NCBI RefSeq assembly: GCF_001436025.1
Contig: NZ_AZEQ01000017.1
Span: forward strand, 1 to 56,960
DNA length: 56,960 bases
From: Limosilactobacillus mucosae DSM 13345
GTDB lineage: Bacteria > Bacillota > Bacilli > Lactobacillales > Lactobacillaceae
Reading direction: 5' to 3'
This document shows positions 48,425 to 56,960 of the stretch, in pieces (the first letter of the stretch is position 1; the number at the start of each line of letters is the position of its first letter). A program made the position numbers and the translations under genes. Under the pieces are notes generated by a model, which saw only the letters and a list, made by a program, of their open reading frames with translations, had not been told where the DNA came from and ran no database searches.

Positions 48425-49621
48425 ATGAGTTCGCAATCAAAACGGACCATCTGGATTTTGTTGGTCTGTCAGTTTCTAATCTGTCTTGGCATGAGCCTGA
48501 TCTTTCCCGTCATGCCATTTATCAAAAAAGAATATAACTTTTCGGCCTTTGAAATGGGGCTGATGTCCTCTTTGTTTGCCCTAGTTCAATTCATCGGCTC
48601 CCCAATCGTCGGGCGTATCTCTGACAAAATCGGTCGTAAGCCATTGATCGTCTGGGGACTGTTGGTTTTCGGCCTGGCCGAGTTTGTTTTTGCTCTGGCT
48701 GGTCACCTTTTCTGGTTCAATCTTTCACGGGCGTTTGACGGACTGTCAGCAGCCATGGTCGTGCCGACTTCAATGGCATTGGCTGCCGATCTGACCTCAT
48801 TGAAGGACCGTGCCAAGGTAATCGGCTGGCTGTCGGCTTCCTTTAGCGGTGGGCTGATTCTTGGGCCCGGCCTTGGCGGCATCTTGGCCAACTTCGGCTA
48901 TAAGGTGCCATTTTGGATTGCCGGTATTCTTGGACTGATCAGTACTCTGGTGGCCTGGCTTTTACTGCCAGGCGATCAAAATGAGGAATTCAAATCGCAT
49001 ACCGAAGACGTTCAAAAGGATCTGCAGGACAGCACTTGGACGCAGGTCAAGTCACTGCTCAGCCCGGCCATGACGACCGCGTTTTTAATGATTTTTGTCG
49101 CGGCATTTGGACTGGCCGGCTTTGAAAGCATCTACAGTCTTTACGTCAATGAGGTCCACCAATTCGGGCTGGGCGCGATTGCCACCGTTCTAACGCTAAA
49201 CGGGATCATCTCCTTGATTCTGCAGGTCTTCTTCTTTGAACGCATGGTACTCTGGCTAGGAGAGGTCAAGCTGGTACGCTGGGCCTTTTTGCTGAGCGCA
49301 GTCGGAACGGTCGTAGTTATTTATGATCATTCGCATTGGCAGATTATCATCGCCACCTTGGTCGTATTTGAGGCCTTCGACTTGCTGCGGCCGGCGATCA
49401 CAACGCTTTTGACCAAGATGAGCGAGCAGAATCAAGGTCTTTTAAACGGCATCAACATGTCACTGACCAGCGTTGGCAACATTATCGGTCCTTTGATCTC
49501 TGGGGCGCTGCTGGATATCAACTACCAGTACCCGTACCTGGTCGTGGTAATGTTTTTAGCAGTTGCCTTTTTGATCAGTTTTGCTTTGAGCAGACTGATT
49601 GCTCGCCATCAATTTGGCTAA
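48425..49621 (+). CDS. MFS transporter, TetA/NorA-like
   Basis: Twelve-helix major facilitator, 398 residues. FPVMPFIKKEYNFSAFEMG starts after helix 1, motif A is GRISDKIGRKPLIVWGLL between helices 2 and 3, and motif C-like GLILGPGLGGILANFGYKVP lies in helix 5. A charged loop of about 30 residues separates the halves. This is the tetracycline/multidrug efflux subgroup; natural substrate unknown. AAGGAG six bases before ATG at 48425 beats the in-frame 48395. Terminator at 49631-49668. Confidence 0.9.
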   Translation: MSSQSKRTIWILLVCQFLICLGMSLIFPVMPFIKKEYNFSAFEMGLMSSLFALVQFIGSPIVGRISDKIGRKPLIVWGLLVFGLAEFVFALAGHLFWFNLSRAFDGLSAAMVVPTSMALAADLTSLKDRAKVIGWLSASFSGGLILGPGLGGILANFGYKVPFWIAGILGLISTLVAWLLLPGDQNEEFKSHTEDVQKDLQDSTWTQVKSLLSPAMTTAFLMIFVAAFGLAGFESIYSLYVNEVHQFGLGAIATVLTLNGIISLILQVFFFERMVLWLGEVKLVRWAFLLSAVGTVVVIYDHSHWQIIIATLVVFEAFDLLRPAITTLLTKMSEQNQGLLNGINMSLTSVGNIIGPLISGALLDINYQYPYLVVVMFLAVAFLISFALSRLIARHQFG

Positions 49622-49630
49622 GATCACACT

Positions 49631-49668
49631 AAAAAATGGCACTGGCTGCAGATCCAGTGCCATTTTCA
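49631..49668. terminator. Terminator between MFS and GDPD genes
   Basis: AAAAATGGCACTGG/CCAGTGCCATTTTT, 14-bp stem with an 8-nt loop, T tract on both strands. Confidence 0.9.
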
Positions 49669-49691
49669 TTTTTATCAAGGCCGCTGCTTTG

Positions 49692-51437
49692 CTAACGGCG
49701 ACCATTAATCAGGTTATGCCAGTTATACGCAACGCTGAGCTGAGCTGCCAGCCGTGATGCGTAGTCGTGATGACGCTCAGTATCTTTTAGCGCTATGTCT
49801 AAGGCCTTCAGATTATCCGTAACGATGCCATCGACTCCCATTAAGGCAGCCTGACGCATGGTATCAGGATCATCAACCGTCCAGACGCAGATTGGCTGGT
49901 GCTTGAAATGCAGCTGAGCAATCAGCAGTGGATTGAGCATCGAATATTCAACGTTCCAGCCGACATATCGTGATGGCCAGCCTAAAACGTAGGGCTGAAT
50001 CGCCATGACTGCAAGCTTGGGATTCAATCGATGCAGCTTTTGGACCGCGTAAAGATTCATTGAGTGCAGCCAGGCATGATTCTCCTGCAGCCGTCTGCCA
50101 TAACGCTGATTAAAATGCTGCAGCATTCGCGGTGAATCAGCAGGTGTCGTTTTGATCTCAACCAAAAGCTTTTGCCGATGTTTTTGGGCAAACTCCAAGT
50201 ACTGATCGAAACTGACCAGGTGCGCACGGTGCCCGTTTTCATCAGCCGCCAGCCCTTGCAGCTGCTTAAGGGTTAGTTGACGCGGCTTACGGTTGATGCC
50301 CGTTAACTGGCGCAGATTCTCGTCATGCATCACCACAAATTTCTGATCGGCCGTTTCGTGAACGTCAATTTCAATATAATCAGGATGCAGCCGCCGCGTT
50401 TTTTCCGCAGCCGGCAAAGTGTTCTGCACGCCATCTTTTTGCGTGACGCCCCGATGCGAGATGGCCACGGGCTGATGCCAGGCGACCGGCAGACTGACGA
50501 TACTGGTCATTAAGATCAACACCGCAATCATCAGCCAGCTTCCCCTGCCTAACCAGAGGGGAAAATCAGCTGCCGGCAGATTTTTAGGCCTTTCATCTGA
50601 TGATTGCCGGCTAAGCACCATGACTACCAGTGCGCCGATCAACAGCCAAAAACTGCCGCCAAGCATCAGCGAGCGGAAAATGATCGCAATTCCCCACACC
50701 CATTTCCCAGGAAATATTTCCAACCCGTTCAAAATCAGCAGCAGCAAATGATTAAGTCCCCAGCCAAGCAGACTCAAAATCAACACCCCGCCCAGCGTAC
50801 TCAGCGCGTTTGCTAATCCTTGCCAACCAGCGTTCGGGTTTTGCCGTGCCTGTTTAAGCGTGATCTGATCGGCTGCCATTGCAACCAAGTCAGGCAGCGT
50901 TAAAAAGCCAATCGTCAGCACTGCCAGATAAAACAGCACCACTATGATCAGCAGCCAGGTTTTGCGCGTCAAAAAATCAAGCATCAGGGCTGGATAATTC
51001 AAGTGTCCCCAACGCAACGCACAGAATAATCCCTGGCCCAGCGGCATCAGCCATAAGAAATTGATCAAGACCATCATTACCCAGTCAGGCCGCAGCCAAA
51101 AGGACATGTTTTTCAGCAGCACCGACCAGGCAAACCGACGCTGACCAATCAAGATAATGCCGTAAATAGCCAGTCCCCAAATCGTACTCAGCCAGATCAG
51201 CCATAGACAAAGACTGCCAAGACTCCCAAGCAGGACCAGGGGATGCGATGCTAAAAGCTCCATGGCCGTCAGCTTGGAAACGACTGGTACCTGCCCCTGC
51301 TGACTCAGACTGGTCATGATCAGTTTAAAAAGCGGCCCGACGATTACTTGATCAATCAATACGATCGTCAATAAAAAGCCGCCATAGCTCAGCCAATGAT
51401 CTCTATATTCGGTCAGATTGGCTTTGATTTTTTCCAT
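49692..51437 (-). CDS. Membrane-domain glycerophosphodiester phosphodiesterase
   Basis: 581 residues. The N-terminal GDPD membrane domain (PF10110-like, about 1-330) has eight or more hydrophobic segments and a C-terminal GDPD TIM barrel (about 340-575). The catalytic pattern is HRGVTQKDGVQNTLPA (His-Arg) and EIDVHETADQKFVVMHDENL (Glu-x-Asp and His). VEIKTTPADSPRML follows, with the second acid and the Lys. Members hydrolyse glycerophosphodiesters, probably lipid head groups or lipoteichoic acid fragments at the membrane. The true start is the ATG at 51437 after GAGAGG; two in-frame TTG codons precede it. Confidence 0.92.
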   Translation of the reverse strand: MEKIKANLTEYRDHWLSYGGFLLTIVLIDQVIVGPLFKLIMTSLSQQGQVPVVSKLTAMELLASHPLVLLGSLGSLCLWLIWLSTIWGLAIYGIILIGQRRFAWSVLLKNMSFWLRPDWVMMVLINFLWLMPLGQGLFCALRWGHLNYPALMLDFLTRKTWLLIIVVLFYLAVLTIGFLTLPDLVAMAADQITLKQARQNPNAGWQGLANALSTLGGVLILSLLGWGLNHLLLLILNGLEIFPGKWVWGIAIIFRSLMLGGSFWLLIGALVVMVLSRQSSDERPKNLPAADFPLWLGRGSWLMIAVLILMTSIVSLPVAWHQPVAISHRGVTQKDGVQNTLPAAEKTRRLHPDYIEIDVHETADQKFVVMHDENLRQLTGINRKPRQLTLKQLQGLAADENGHRAHLVSFDQYLEFAQKHRQKLLVEIKTTPADSPRMLQHFNQRYGRRLQENHAWLHSMNLYAVQKLHRLNPKLAVMAIQPYVLGWPSRYVGWNVEYSMLNPLLIAQLHFKHQPICVWTVDDPDTMRQAALMGVDGIVTDNLKALDIALKDTERHHDYASRLAAQLSVAYNWHNLINGRR

Positions 51438-51497
51438 CAACAAATTTATCCTCTCAATTATGGTTCATTACCATCTTAACCCAGGCAGCCGCAAAGT

Positions 51498-51536
51498 AAA
51501 AGGACTCACTCGTTATCGACGAGGAGCCCTTTAAAG
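51498..51536 (-). terminator. Terminator of the YjeM-like permease gene
   Basis: Minus strand AAAGGGCTCCTCGTCGATAACGAGTGAGTCCTTTT: stem AAAGGGCTCCTCGT/ACGAGTGAGTCCTTT followed by a short T tract. Confidence 0.8.
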
Positions 51537-51541
51537 CTTGC

Positions 51542-53050
51542 CTATTTTTGTTGTTTTGTGGGCTTGAAGCCGCGCTTTTGTGCATTGGCATAAAAAGCCC
51601 AGGCAACCAGGCCAAAGAAGATCGGCCCAAATACCGTCCAAAACGCGGTTTGATAATCATGATCCAAGATTGGCTGCAGACAGGTAAAGATGATACCGAT
51701 CGCTACGACCAACCAAACGATCGCCGAAACCCAGTTGGCTGCTCGCTGCGTCTTAAAGAACACAAATGGCCGATCCAGGTCCTTGATCTTCTTAAAGAAT
51801 GGGAAGGCCCCGACTAAGAACAGATATGGTGCCGAGGTTGCGACGTTGGACATATCAGTCAGAATCAGATAAAACTGTTGCGCGGCCGAACCACCAAAGC
51901 TGACGGCAAAGATGATCACACAGATGACGATTGCCTGCATCCACATGGCAAAAGCGGGCATATCATGCTTGTTGAGCTTAGTCATCTTAGCTGGCCAAAG
52001 TCTTGGATCAGAGCCCATGATAAAGGACTTGATCGGTGAATAGACCATCACGAAGAATGAGCCAATGTAAGCCAGCCACATTGCCAGACCGGTAAACCGC
52101 GTGAGGAGATTGCCCAGCAGCACCGCCGTGGCATGCGACAACCCCAAAGAACTGCCCAAGACCAATCCGACGTTGTTCATCAGGGCGTAGGAGATGTTGC
52201 CAAGGTTGACGTTTTCTTTACCTAAAACGCGCTCCCAGTTGGTTGACATCCCCCACATAAAGATCATCAACGCATACAGAACCGTAATTACGATCATACC
52301 GATCATCAAAGCTCTTGGGAACGTCTTTTCTGGTTTTTCAACCGAATCCATCACGCCCCCCATTGACTCCATGCCACCATAGGCAAAGACGGCATAGACC
52401 ATGAACGAAACGACGGCGACGCCAGATTGGAACTGTGGATTAGGCGAAGCGACAAACGAGTGCAGACCATGAATCGGCTGCATCATCGCGCCATGATTGC
52501 AGATCCAGATGATTAGACTGGCAACGATAAAGACGCCGCTTAAGATCATGACGAACGTTCCGCCCACGGCCCCAACCTTGGCAATCTTGTCAACCCCGCG
52601 GCTGCCCATGTAGGTAACGAAAATCATCCACAAGATTGCCAAAATGCCGACAAACTGCGTGGAGGTTAGGCCAAAGAAATTCCAGCTCTGCGTTTTATCT
52701 GAACCAAAGAAGAAGGCTGACATTGGAATCCAAACCTTGGCAGCCGTCGAGACCATCCAGACAACCCATGAACACAGCCAGATAAAGGTCCCGATAAAGG
52801 CCATCTTTTCGCCAATTGAAACCTTCAGCCATGAATAGATGCCCCCTTTGGCACTCTTCAAAGCCGAGCCGTATTCAGCAAACATCAAAGACGATGGCAG
52901 GAAAAAGAATAATGCTGCCAGAATATACCAAATAATCGAGGCATAGCCCATTTGATCATAAGCAACGGTCGTATTGGCGAAACCAAATACGCACGTGAAA
53001 ATCATCATGGTCAAATTAGCCAGCCCGATCTTCTTTTTATCTTGCTCCAT
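51542..53050 (-). CDS. YjeM-like glutamate/GABA-family amino acid transporter
   Basis: APC-superfamily permease, 502 residues, twelve or more helices, resembling the YjeM/GadC-related antiporter group. The first helix carries MMIFTCVFGFANTTVAYDQM; SSLMFAEYGSALKSAKGGIY in helix 2 and VYAVFAYGGMESMGGVMDSV in helix 6 are group signatures. Substrate is unknown; glutamate or GABA is possible, and no glutamate decarboxylase is adjacent. AGGGG lies 12 bases before the ATG, a long spacing. TATAAT stands at 53122-53117 on the minus strand. Confidence 0.87.
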   Translation of the reverse strand: MEQDKKKIGLANLTMMIFTCVFGFANTTVAYDQMGYASIIWYILAALFFFLPSSLMFAEYGSALKSAKGGIYSWLKVSIGEKMAFIGTFIWLCSWVVWMVSTAAKVWIPMSAFFFGSDKTQSWNFFGLTSTQFVGILAILWMIFVTYMGSRGVDKIAKVGAVGGTFVMILSGVFIVASLIIWICNHGAMMQPIHGLHSFVASPNPQFQSGVAVVSFMVYAVFAYGGMESMGGVMDSVEKPEKTFPRALMIGMIVITVLYALMIFMWGMSTNWERVLGKENVNLGNISYALMNNVGLVLGSSLGLSHATAVLLGNLLTRFTGLAMWLAYIGSFFVMVYSPIKSFIMGSDPRLWPAKMTKLNKHDMPAFAMWMQAIVICVIIFAVSFGGSAAQQFYLILTDMSNVATSAPYLFLVGAFPFFKKIKDLDRPFVFFKTQRAANWVSAIVWLVVAIGIIFTCLQPILDHDYQTAFWTVFGPIFFGLVAWAFYANAQKRGFKPTKQQK

Positions 53051-53217
53051 TGCAAAATAACCCCTAACTTAATGAATAATTGCTGCCTAAACCAGTTAAA
53101 CTCATATGCATAATTATACTACTTTTATTTGATTTTAGGGGTAAAAGCAGAAAATAGATCCCGTTTTTGTTCAAAATTAACAAAAATATCTTAGATAAAA
53201 CGAATATAAAATGTATT

Positions 53218-53565
53218 TTATGCGAACATTCCCAGCCAGGCAAGCCCCAGCCCACCCAACACGCTGATCAGCACATATCCCCACCAGCGCGCGGTCTTAC
53301 CTTCATCAAGCATCACCAGCAGCTCCGTATTAAAGGTTGAAAAAGTCGTATAGCCACCCAAAAGCCCCGTCGTCAAAAAAAGACGCAGACTATCCGTCAT
53401 TGCAAGCTTTGCCAGCCAGCCCATCAAAAAAGAGCCGGTCAGATTAATGAATAAAGTTGCGATTGGCCAGCCAGATCGGCCCCATCTTTTCCAAGTCAGC
53501 GTCAAGATCCAGCGCAAGGATGCTCCCAAGCTGGCCCCAAAACCAATTAAAAGCATTTCAGTCAT
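53218..53565 (-). CDS. crcB: Fluoride channel subunit CrcB (second copy)
   Basis: 115-residue Fluc-type fluoride channel protein, four hydrophobic helices. Signature GASLGASLRWILTL and FINLTGSFLMGW in helices 1-2; the channel motif GLLGGYTTFSTFNTELL in helix 3. Fluc channels are dual-topology dimers; Gram-positives often encode two homologues that form a heterodimer. It overlaps the first crcB by 8 bases. AGGAG precedes the ATG. Confidence 0.93.
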   Translation of the reverse strand: MTEMLLIGFGASLGASLRWILTLTWKRWGRSGWPIATLFINLTGSFLMGWLAKLAMTDSLRLFLTTGLLGGYTTFSTFNTELLVMLDEGKTARWWGYVLISVLGGLGLAWLGMFA

Positions 53566-53935
53566 TGTTTCGCTCCTGATTTAAACGCAGTGCCAGTTTA
53601 AAGCCGCCCAGTGCCATTAAAAAGCCGCCCAGCAGGTTAATCACCAAAAAGCCCGCCCCAGCCAAAAAAGATTGCTGCAGCAGCTTAACGGACTGCAGCG
53701 AAAACGTGCCAAACGTCGTAAACGAACCGACTAAACCGGTACAGATTCCCAGATTCAGCCAGCCGGTCAGCTGCTCTTTTAAAACGGCATGATAGGTCAG
53801 AAAAGCCAGTAGAAAACTACCAGCCAGATTAACCAGAATCGTCCCCCAAAAGCCACCCCAGAGCTGACCGCAACCCGCGCGCAGACAGCCGCCGACAAAA
53901 GCAAACAGCATCACGCTAAGCAGATTTTTAGTCAA
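53558..53935 (-). CDS. crcB: Fluoride channel subunit CrcB (first copy)
   Basis: 125 residues, four helices: MLFAFVGGCLRAGCGQLWGG, ILVNLAGSFLLAFLTYH and the channel motif GLVGSFTTFGTFSLQSVKLL. It exports toxic fluoride together with the overlapping second copy. Start codon TTG at 53935 after AAGGAAGTGAG. No fluoride riboswitch consensus is visible in the 100 bases upstream; an inverted repeat (AACAGTCT/AGACTGTT) lies there instead. Confidence 0.93.
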   Translation of the reverse strand: MTKNLLSVMLFAFVGGCLRAGCGQLWGGFWGTILVNLAGSFLLAFLTYHAVLKEQLTGWLNLGICTGLVGSFTTFGTFSLQSVKLLQQSFLAGAGFLVINLLGGFLMALGGFKLALRLNQERNND

Positions 53936-54052
53936 GATTACTCACTTCCTTTTAAATTCAAACAGTCTGTTTAAGCTTATCATAGACTGTTCAAGCCGGA
54001 TCATGAGTTCTATAATTAATTCGATCAATAAATTGAAATGAGGTCTCAACCT

Positions 54053-54442
54053 ATGAAAATGCGTCGCATCGATCACGTCGTCCTAACCGTCAGTGATCTT
54101 GAACAGTCCCGCCGCTTCTATCATGAAGTCTTTGACATGCCGGTAATCGACCAGCAGACCAAGCCTGGTGTCGTTACCCTGCGCTGTGGACATCAGCTGA
54201 TTCGCCTGCAAAAAGCCGATCGCGATGCCCTGGTAGCCCACAAGCCAACCATTGGCAGTGCGGATCTTTGTTTAGTGGCCAACGACCCGATCGAAGCCAT
54301 CTTGCATCATTTGAGAAGCTATTATGTCGATGTTGTCGCTGGCCCGGTCGATCGGCTTGGCGCAGAAGGTCCCATGCAGTCGATCTACCTGCACGATCCC
54401 GACCAAAACCTGATTGAAATTGCAGTTTATGAAAATAAATAA
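54053..54442 (+). CDS. VOC-family (glyoxalase/bleomycin-resistance fold) protein
   Basis: 129-residue vicinal oxygen chelate protein. Beta-alpha-beta-beta-beta modules begin RIDHVVLTVSDLEQSRRFYH, with the first metal-binding His of the pattern D-H-V, and end with YLHDPDQNLIEIAVYE (Glu of the second metal site). Related proteins include virulence-associated or fosfomycin-type enzymes; substrate unknown. The in-frame ATG at 54038 overlaps the ribosome site GAGG; the ATG at 54053 has correct spacing. Confidence 0.88.
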   Translation: MKMRRIDHVVLTVSDLEQSRRFYHEVFDMPVIDQQTKPGVVTLRCGHQLIRLQKADRDALVAHKPTIGSADLCLVANDPIEAILHHLRSYYVDVVAGPVDRLGAEGPMQSIYLHDPDQNLIEIAVYENK

Positions 54443-54515
54443 TTTCTACTTGGCAAATTAAAAAAATAGGCTTAAACTTTTAAAGCTTATCTTAAATTTC
54501 AAGAGGTGAAGAAAA

Positions 54516-55049
54516 GTGAGTGAAGCTATTTACATGCGCAAGGCTACTTTAAACGATCTGGATACGGTAATGGAAATCGTTGAAAATGCCCGCGCGCTTT
54601 TGAAGGCTGACGGCAGCGAACAATGGCAGGGAGAAGACGGCTACCCGACGCGCTTGACCTTTCAAATGGATATCGAAGGCGGCTGCTGCTGGCTTTTGAT
54701 GTATGGCAACGAAATCGTTGGGACGGCAACTCTGATGACGCAAGGCGATGCTCATTACATGCATATCGTCAATGGTAAATGGAATCGTCCTGGTCACCCG
54801 TTTGCCACGATTCACCGCGTTGCAATCTCTGGCAAATACCGCGGTAAGCATTTTGCCAACTACATTATGAGCCATATGATCACGCTGGCTTATGACGCTG
54901 GGGTCCGCAACTTCCGCATTGCTACTCACGATAAAAACGACCGCGTTCACAACCTAGTGCAAAACTTCGGCTTCGTCAAGCGGGGACAAGTCTACACTGG
55001 CCCGACTGATCGCGACCTGCGCAACGTCTATGAACTGAATCTCGACTAA
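54516..55049 (+). CDS. GNAT-family N-acetyltransferase
   Basis: 177-residue acetyltransferase: YMRKATLNDLDTVMEIVENA at the N-terminus, IHRVAISGKYRGKHFANYIM (beta-4 and the acetyl-CoA loop, R/Q-x-x-G-x-A form RGKHFA) and ATHDKNDRVHNLVQNFGFVK near the end. Start GTG at 54516 after AAGAGGTGAAG. Acceptor unknown. A terminator hairpin follows directly; unit of one gene. Confidence 0.85.
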   Translation: MSEAIYMRKATLNDLDTVMEIVENARALLKADGSEQWQGEDGYPTRLTFQMDIEGGCCWLLMYGNEIVGTATLMTQGDAHYMHIVNGKWNRPGHPFATIHRVAISGKYRGKHFANYIMSHMITLAYDAGVRNFRIATHDKNDRVHNLVQNFGFVKRGQVYTGPTDRDLRNVYELNLD

Positions 55050-55088
55050 AAACAAGTACTCTTCGTCAACGCGGGGAGTGCTTGTTTT
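55049..55088 (+). terminator. Terminator after the GNAT gene
   Basis: AAAACAAGTACTC...GGAGTGCTTGTTTT stem (one G-T pair), loop of about 13 bases, short T tract, immediately before the ubiB promoter. Confidence 0.75.
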
Positions 55089-55096
55089 GCTATAAT
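55088..55096 (+). promoter_or_regulatory. Extended -10 promoter of the UbiB-family gene
   Basis: TGCTATAAT (TG-n-TATAAT). A transcript would begin near 55103, which excludes the in-frame TTG at 55082 as start codon. Confidence 0.6.
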
Positions 55097-55123
55097 GAAG
55101 CTAATGATTTATCAAATAAGGAC

Positions 55124-56887
55124 GTGATTTTTCTGAATGAAGAAAATACAACGATCAGCCAAAAGACTCGTCTCAAGCAGATCATTAAAGTCTTAAATCA
55201 ACATTCGTTTCTAACCAACTTTTATCGGCAAAAACACCCAGAAGAGATCCGGCAGGCTTTAGAGGAGCTGGGGCCAACCTTTATTAAGATCGGTCAGCTG
55301 CTGTCGACTCGCCCCGATCTGGTCTCACCAGACTACATCAAGGAACTGCGTCAGCTGCAGGATCAGGTTGACGTTGACTCATATGCGACCGTTGAACAGA
55401 CTTTTGAAGAACAGACCGGCAAGCGGATTGAAGATGTTTTTCAGACATTCGATCAGACGCCTTTTGCCTCAGCTTCAATTGGACAAACGCATCATGCCAC
55501 GCTCTTTGATGGTACGAAAGTCGTCGTCAAGGTCCAGCACCCTGCCGTTACCCAGTTGGTGCAGACCGATCTGGCATTGTTTAAACGCGCGTTAGGCATG
55601 GCCGAGCACGTTCCAATTGATTTTTCGGTAATTGATCCTAAACGAGTTTTAGACGAGCTGAGTACATCTTTGCTTCATGAGATCGATACGACGACTGAGG
55701 TTCAAAACGGCCAGGAATTTTACCGGCTCAACAACGGCTTTGATATCATCGAAGTGCCCAAAGTCTATCCTCAGTACTGCACGCAAAAAATTCTGGTCAA
55801 TGAAGCCATGCCGGGAAAAAGCATCAAGCATTTGATGAACGAAAAAATGCCGCTTGATGAAACCAGCGCGGCCAGGCTTAAAGAACGCAATCATTATCTG
55901 GCGCATGTTCTGGTCGAAAATTTTATCAAGCAGGTTTTCGAGGATCATTTTTTTCATGCCGATCCGCACCCAGGCAATGTTTTGTTTTACGACCTGCCCA
56001 AAGATGATCCCAAGCGTAATGCAATGGCAAAGGATCTCAATTACCAAAAACAGCTGGGCCGTCACGAAATCGAAATTCAAAAGGATCATCCCTTGCCGCC
56101 CTATCGCTTGGTCTACCTTGATTTTGGCATGATGGGACACCTTTCACCTAGTTTAACGGACGGCATTGCTCAGGTTGTAATCGCCCTTAACACCAAAAGC
56201 GCCCGCCAGGTTGGTCAAGCAATTCTCGGCATTTGTAATCGGACTGGCGAGGTTGATGAGCAGGAATTCTATAGTCAGCTGACCGGTTTTTTGGCTCCTT
56301 ATCTCAACACGGGCTTAGGCGGTATCGATCTGCCGGCAATGCTGTTTCAGATCATCTCGCTGTGCCGACAGAACAATCTGCAGGTCAAGCCTGAAGTCAC
56401 GCTTTTGATCAAGGCATTCAGCTCAATTGAAGGCATCGTAGCCGCGCTTGATCCTGAAATGTCATTGATGGAGGTTGCCAAGCCATTTGCCAAAAAATAT
56501 CTGCTCAAGCACTTCAACTGGAGGGACTCACTAGAAAGCAGCATTTGGCAGGCCCGGCAAACCGCCCTCGATTCGATAGCTATTCCTTCGCGCATCAATG
56601 ATCTGCTGGAGGTTTTAAGTACTGGTCAGGCCAAGATCAACTTTCAATATAAAGATCAGGCGCGGGTCTTGCGAAATCTGGAGCGCATGCTGAATCGGCT
56701 TTTGATTGTCATCGTATTAGCGGCAATCATCCTGGGTTCTTCAATTCTGGTTGAAGGCAGCGCTGGTCATCCCGCCATCTTCAAACTGGGGACGGCTGGC
56801 TACACGATCGCCATCATTATCATCATTGGTCTTTTTTTAGGCGAGCTGTATCGTTTTCTTAAGAAACATCATAAAAAACGCTTCTAA
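55124..56887 (+). CDS. ABC1/UbiB-family (AarF) protein kinase-like protein
   Basis: Member of the ABC1/UbiB/AarF atypical kinase family, about 587 residues. The signature ELGPTFIKIGQLLSTRPDLV (KxGQ motif) and ASASIGQTHHATLFDGTKVV (Ala-rich loop replacing the P-loop, with VVKVQHP for the ATP-lysine) are present. FHADPHPGNVLF (catalytic loop) and YLDFGMMGHLS (DFG) follow, then C-terminal hydrophobic helices that may anchor it. Such proteins act on isoprenoid lipids or quinone synthesis; the role in a lactic acid bacterium is unclear. Start is uncertain: TTG at 55082 lies over the -10 box, GTG at 55124 is one base after AAGGA, and CTG at 55133 has better spacing. Confidence 0.87.
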   Translation: MIFLNEENTTISQKTRLKQIIKVLNQHSFLTNFYRQKHPEEIRQALEELGPTFIKIGQLLSTRPDLVSPDYIKELRQLQDQVDVDSYATVEQTFEEQTGKRIEDVFQTFDQTPFASASIGQTHHATLFDGTKVVVKVQHPAVTQLVQTDLALFKRALGMAEHVPIDFSVIDPKRVLDELSTSLLHEIDTTTEVQNGQEFYRLNNGFDIIEVPKVYPQYCTQKILVNEAMPGKSIKHLMNEKMPLDETSAARLKERNHYLAHVLVENFIKQVFEDHFFHADPHPGNVLFYDLPKDDPKRNAMAKDLNYQKQLGRHEIEIQKDHPLPPYRLVYLDFGMMGHLSPSLTDGIAQVVIALNTKSARQVGQAILGICNRTGEVDEQEFYSQLTGFLAPYLNTGLGGIDLPAMLFQIISLCRQNNLQVKPEVTLLIKAFSSIEGIVAALDPEMSLMEVAKPFAKKYLLKHFNWRDSLESSIWQARQTALDSIAIPSRINDLLEVLSTGQAKINFQYKDQARVLRNLERMLNRLLIVIVLAAIILGSSILVEGSAGHPAIFKLGTAGYTIAIIIIIGLFLGELYRFLKKHHKKRF

Positions 56888-56888
56888 C

Positions 56889-56921
56889 GAAAAATTCCCG
56901 CTCAGATCGAACGGGAATTTT
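56889..56921 (+). terminator. Terminator after the UbiB-family gene
   Basis: AATTCCCG and CGGGAATT stem around CTCAGATCGAA, followed by TTTTTT. Confidence 0.85.
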
Positions 56922-56938
56922 TTAATTATGCCTATCCA

Positions 56939-56960
56939 TCCCGTGACTTTAGTCATGGGA
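56939..56960 (-). mobile_element. IS200/IS605-family end hairpin at the window edge
   Basis: TCCCGTGACT/AGTCATGGGA, a 10-bp stem with a TT loop and one G-T pair, is the type of subterminal hairpin seen at TnpB-bearing IS200/IS605 elements. It shares 16 nt with 12927-12942. The element itself would lie beyond the window, so the call is provisional. Confidence 0.4.

Noticed and set aside
53936-54030. Possible fluoride riboswitch before crcB
   Set aside because: The consensus blocks of the fluoride aptamer are not present; only a simple inverted repeat is seen.

Overview
The window reads as a chromosomal segment of a low-to-middle GC Gram-positive bacterium of the family Lactobacillaceae. A Limosilactobacillus-like species is my best guess, by inference only. 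The pointers are strong AGGAGG-type ribosome binding sites with many GTG/TTG starts, an LPQTG-anchored mucin/glycan-directed surface protease, a C69 dipeptidase, T-box leaders, CcpA (cre) sites and lactobacillus-type DUF915 and YfcC proteins. Genes run on both strands in short operons. There is no prophage, CRISPR array or rRNA operon, and one tRNA (Asn).

Layout. 1-1.56 kb is degenerate sequence: IS200/IS605-like hairpins and a decayed mannose-6-phosphate isomerase. 1.5-9.1 kb holds glycerol dehydrogenase, a YitT protein, a YfcC transporter under a perfect cre site, an acetyltransferase, an orphan AAA ATPase and a MocR-type regulator that lacks the PLP lysine. 9.1-14.4 kb holds a DDAH-like amidinohydrolase, small proteins, a HesB-like protein, an AraC-type regulator broken by a nonsense codon, a 3-hydroxyacyl-CoA dehydrogenase and tRNA-Asn. 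14.6-18.6 kb is a 1316-residue M60-type surface protease. 18.6-19.8 kb has no protein gene but holds a probable structured RNA and an array of three related hairpins. 19.8-25 kb holds an unrecognised 429-residue protein, a MITE-like element, a T-box-controlled nitrilase/aminotransferase pair and an MFS exporter.

25-29.8 kb is a five-gene exopolysaccharide operon: degenerate GGDEF membrane protein, small membrane protein, processive GT2 synthase, GH8 hydrolase and UDP-GlcNAc 2-epimerase. 30-35 kb holds an aminotransferase, a 53-residue protein, gluconokinase, a DUF915 hydrolase and small membrane proteins. 35-38 kb is an unusual module: a PLD-like/AAA+ ATPase fusion divergent from an XRE regulator, next to a secreted DNA/RNA nuclease. 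38.9-46.3 kb holds dipeptidase, an amino-acid permease preceded by a classical threonine-type attenuator with leader peptide, proBA behind a proline-type T-box, and an orphan DXS-like enzyme. 46.4-56.9 kb holds a DUF2075 helicase-like protein, VTT and MFS membrane proteins, a membrane-anchored GDPD, a YjeM-like permease, a crcB pair, VOC and GNAT proteins and a UbiB-family kinase-like protein. The right edge falls in another IS200/IS605-like end hairpin.

The most interesting signals are the Thr/Ser attenuator (41.88-42.13 kb), the PLD-AAA+/XRE module (35.0-38.0 kb), the RNA candidate and hairpin array (18.7-19.26 kb), and the degenerate-GGDEF exopolysaccharide operon.
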